A DNA stretch of 64,000 nucleotides from Aureimonas sp. SA4125 (lineage in GTDB: Bacteria; Pseudomonadota; Alphaproteobacteria; Rhizobiales; Rhizobiaceae): contig NZ_AP025032.1 of the NCBI RefSeq assembly GCF_019973775.1, forward strand, positions 4,306,001 through 4,370,000, in the 5' to 3' direction. The number at the start of each line of letters is the position of its first letter. Positions within the stretch are counted from its first letter, which is position 1. The position numbers were made by a program, and so were the translations under genes. Shown one piece after another: positions 62,779 through 64,000 of this stretch. Below the pieces are notes generated by a model, which saw nothing but the letters and a program-made list of their open reading frames with translations, ran no database searches and was not told the origin of the DNA.

Positions 62779-63670
62779 GGATCACGATACAGGGCAACCG
62801 TCGCGACATAGGGCTCGGTGGCACATCCGTTGTGTCTCTGGCCGAAGCGCGGGAGAAGGCGCTGGAGTTTCGTAAGCTCGCCCGGGAGGGCGGCGATCCC
62901 CTCGCTGAGCGTCGCAAGGTGCGAAGGATCACACCGACCTTCGCCGAAGCCGTCGAGCTCGTTCACGCGGAGCACGCGTCGACTTGGAAAAATGCCAAGC
63001 ATGCACAGCAGTGGAGGAACACGCTCCAACAGTACGCCTGCCCATTCATCGGCGAAAAGCCGGTTGATAAGATCGACACCCCTGACATTCTGCTCGTACT
63101 CTCCCCGATCTGGCTGACCAAACAGGAGACGGCTCGGCGCGTTAGGCAAAGGATAGGAACAGTGCTCGATTGGGCGAAGGCCTCCGGGCACAGGGACAGC
63201 GAAAATCCTATCAATGGCGTGGCCAAAGGCCTCCCCAAGCAGGGAGACAGAAAGAGCCATCATTCGGCCTTGCCCTACAAGGAGGTGCCGGATTTCGTGA
63301 CACGCCTCCGGTCGTCGGGCGACGCAGAGTTATCGCGACTGGCTTTCGAGTTTCTGATTCTCACTGCCGCACGGACGAGCGAGGCTCTGGGCGCCCGGTG
63401 GGATGAAATAAACATGGAGGGAGCGCTTTGGACTGTTCCGGCCGACCGCATGAAAGCTGGGCGCATCCATCGAGTGCCGCTGAGTGCACGCAGTTTGCAA
63501 ATTCTCGATAGAGCCGCGGCACTTGGGGGTGGCAGCAGCTGCATCTTCCCCGGGCGATCTGGTGACAAGCCACTTTCGAACATGGTTTTTTTGATGGCCC
63601 TCCGCAGGATGAAGGTGCCGATTACCGCCCATGGCTTCAGATCATCATTCCGCGATTGGGCCGCGGAAAC

Positions 63671-64000
63671 GGTAGTGTCCGCGCTCGTGGTGGAAATTCC
63701 GACATTGAAAGGTGTGGCTGAGGCGGTCACCGGATAGGGCGGCTAAGGTGGAGTTGCGAGACTTCAACCTGACCGGAGAACCCGATGACCGAGGACAGAC
63801 TACCGCTTGCCGAGCTTTTTGCGAAAGCCGGGGACGGCGATTTCCTGAGAACGATAGCCGAGAGCGTGATGCAGCTCCTTATGGAGGTCGACGTTGAAGG
63901 CATGATCGGCGCCGGGCGCCACGAACGGACGCAGGAACGGGCGACTTATCGCAATGGCTACCGCGACCGCTCGCTCGACACGCGGCTCGGCTCGTTGCAG
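63671..64000 (+). mobile_element. IS256-family insertion sequence, left part (copy 3), runs off the window
   Basis: Begins GGTAGTGTCC at 63671 inside the integrase catalytic domain and follows copy 1 through the visible 330 bases. Same orientation as copy 1, opposite to copy 2, which ends 901 bases upstream. Its right end and duplication are outside the window. Confidence 0.93.
63785..64000 (+). CDS. IS256-family transposase, N-terminal part (copy 3)
   Basis: The first 72 codons (MTEDRLPLAELFAKAGDGDF onward) match copies 1 and 2 exactly; the gene continues beyond the window, so its integrity cannot be judged. Confidence 0.92.
   Translation, partial: MTEDRLPLAELFAKAGDGDFLRTIAESVMQLLMEVDVEGMIGAGRHERTQERATYRNGYRDRSLDTRLGSLQ

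Larger units (their letters stand above)
61253..63670 (+). pseudogene. Tyrosine-type integrase interrupted by two IS256-family copies
   Basis: Part one (61253-61394) is a P4-type integrase N-terminus (PDKALTAVQVRNLKVPGRYA, DGNGLYLVVDESGARRW). After the complete IS copy 2, part two (62779-63670) carries the core-binding domain and most of the catalytic domain: TAARTSEALGARWDEI with the first catalytic Arg, and HGFRSSFRDWAAET with the H-x-x-R pair. IS copy 3 then cuts the gene before the nucleophilic tyrosine. Removing copy 2 and one duplicate restores the frame (R-W-L-L-R-I-T). The integrase cannot act, so any island it once moved is now fixed. Confidence 0.9.

Noticed and set aside
1..64000. 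CRISPR array, phage structural genes, toxin-antitoxin or restriction/defence genes
   Set aside because: No regularly spaced repeats, no Cas-like motifs, and no recognisable phage or defence proteins; the only mobile parts are the IS elements and integrase remnants.

Overview
The window is high-GC DNA with tightly overlapping ATGA/TGATG gene junctions, many solute transporters and IclR/MarR/LacI-type regulators. Together with a palindromic intergenic repeat of a type common in that order, this points to an alphaproteobacterium of the Hyphomicrobiales (Rhizobiales). Genus cannot be fixed from the sequence. No rRNA, tRNA, CRISPR or housekeeping gene was seen. The window reads as a catabolic accessory region built from transporter-plus-enzyme modules, several with their own regulator, separated by decayed genes and insertion sequences.

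Layout. 1-5.0 kb: end of a branched-chain-type ABC transporter and a NicAB-like molybdenum hydroxylase with a three-heme cytochrome tail. 5.1-7.1 kb: repeat element and three gene remnants. 7.3-11.4 kb (minus): NitT/TauT-type ABC transporter with a GlcG/HbpS-like protein and a lactonase-like metallohydrolase. 11.8-15.6 kb: broken hydrolase genes, one split by a complete IS256-family element (copy 1). 15.7-25.8 kb: SDR, IclR regulator, M20 peptidase, complete Liv-type ABC transporter, PuuE/imidase-like deacetylase, SDR and a class-A beta-lactamase-like hydrolase. 25.85-26.4 kb: GNAT and IS5 remnants. 26.6-34.6 kb: a sugar-type ABC transporter enclosed by a LacI-HTH/PfkB-kinase fusion, a second PfkB kinase, an eIF2B-like isomerase-fold protein and a double-SIS protein. 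35.2-43.5 kb: oligopeptide-type ABC transporter with MarR regulator, SDR and FAD oxidoreductase. 43.6-45.1 kb: LysE exporter, IS5 and NagA-like remnants. 45.2-53.8 kb: IclR regulator with a long dyad operator, iron/polyamine-type ABC transporter, class III CoA-transferase, CitE-like lyase, 2-hydroxyacid dehydrogenase and RraA-like aldolase. 54.3-56.9 kb: orphan polar-amino-acid binding protein, DadA-like oxidase and a decayed DSD1-like gene. 57.0-60.3 kb: TAXI-type TRAP transporter and a 45-residue membrane protein. 60.3-64.0 kb: two remnants, then a tyrosine integrase killed twice by further copies of the same IS256-family element (copies 2 and 3).

How it works together. Several modules couple a periplasmic binding protein and import machinery to enzymes that would process the imported compound. 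Six binding-protein genes are followed by a strong GC-rich hairpin. The most unusual module is the 26.6-34.6 kb sugar locus, where a DNA-binding domain is fused to a sugar kinase and a perfect 14-bp palindrome lies just before its start codon. Substrates throughout are inferred from family membership and context.
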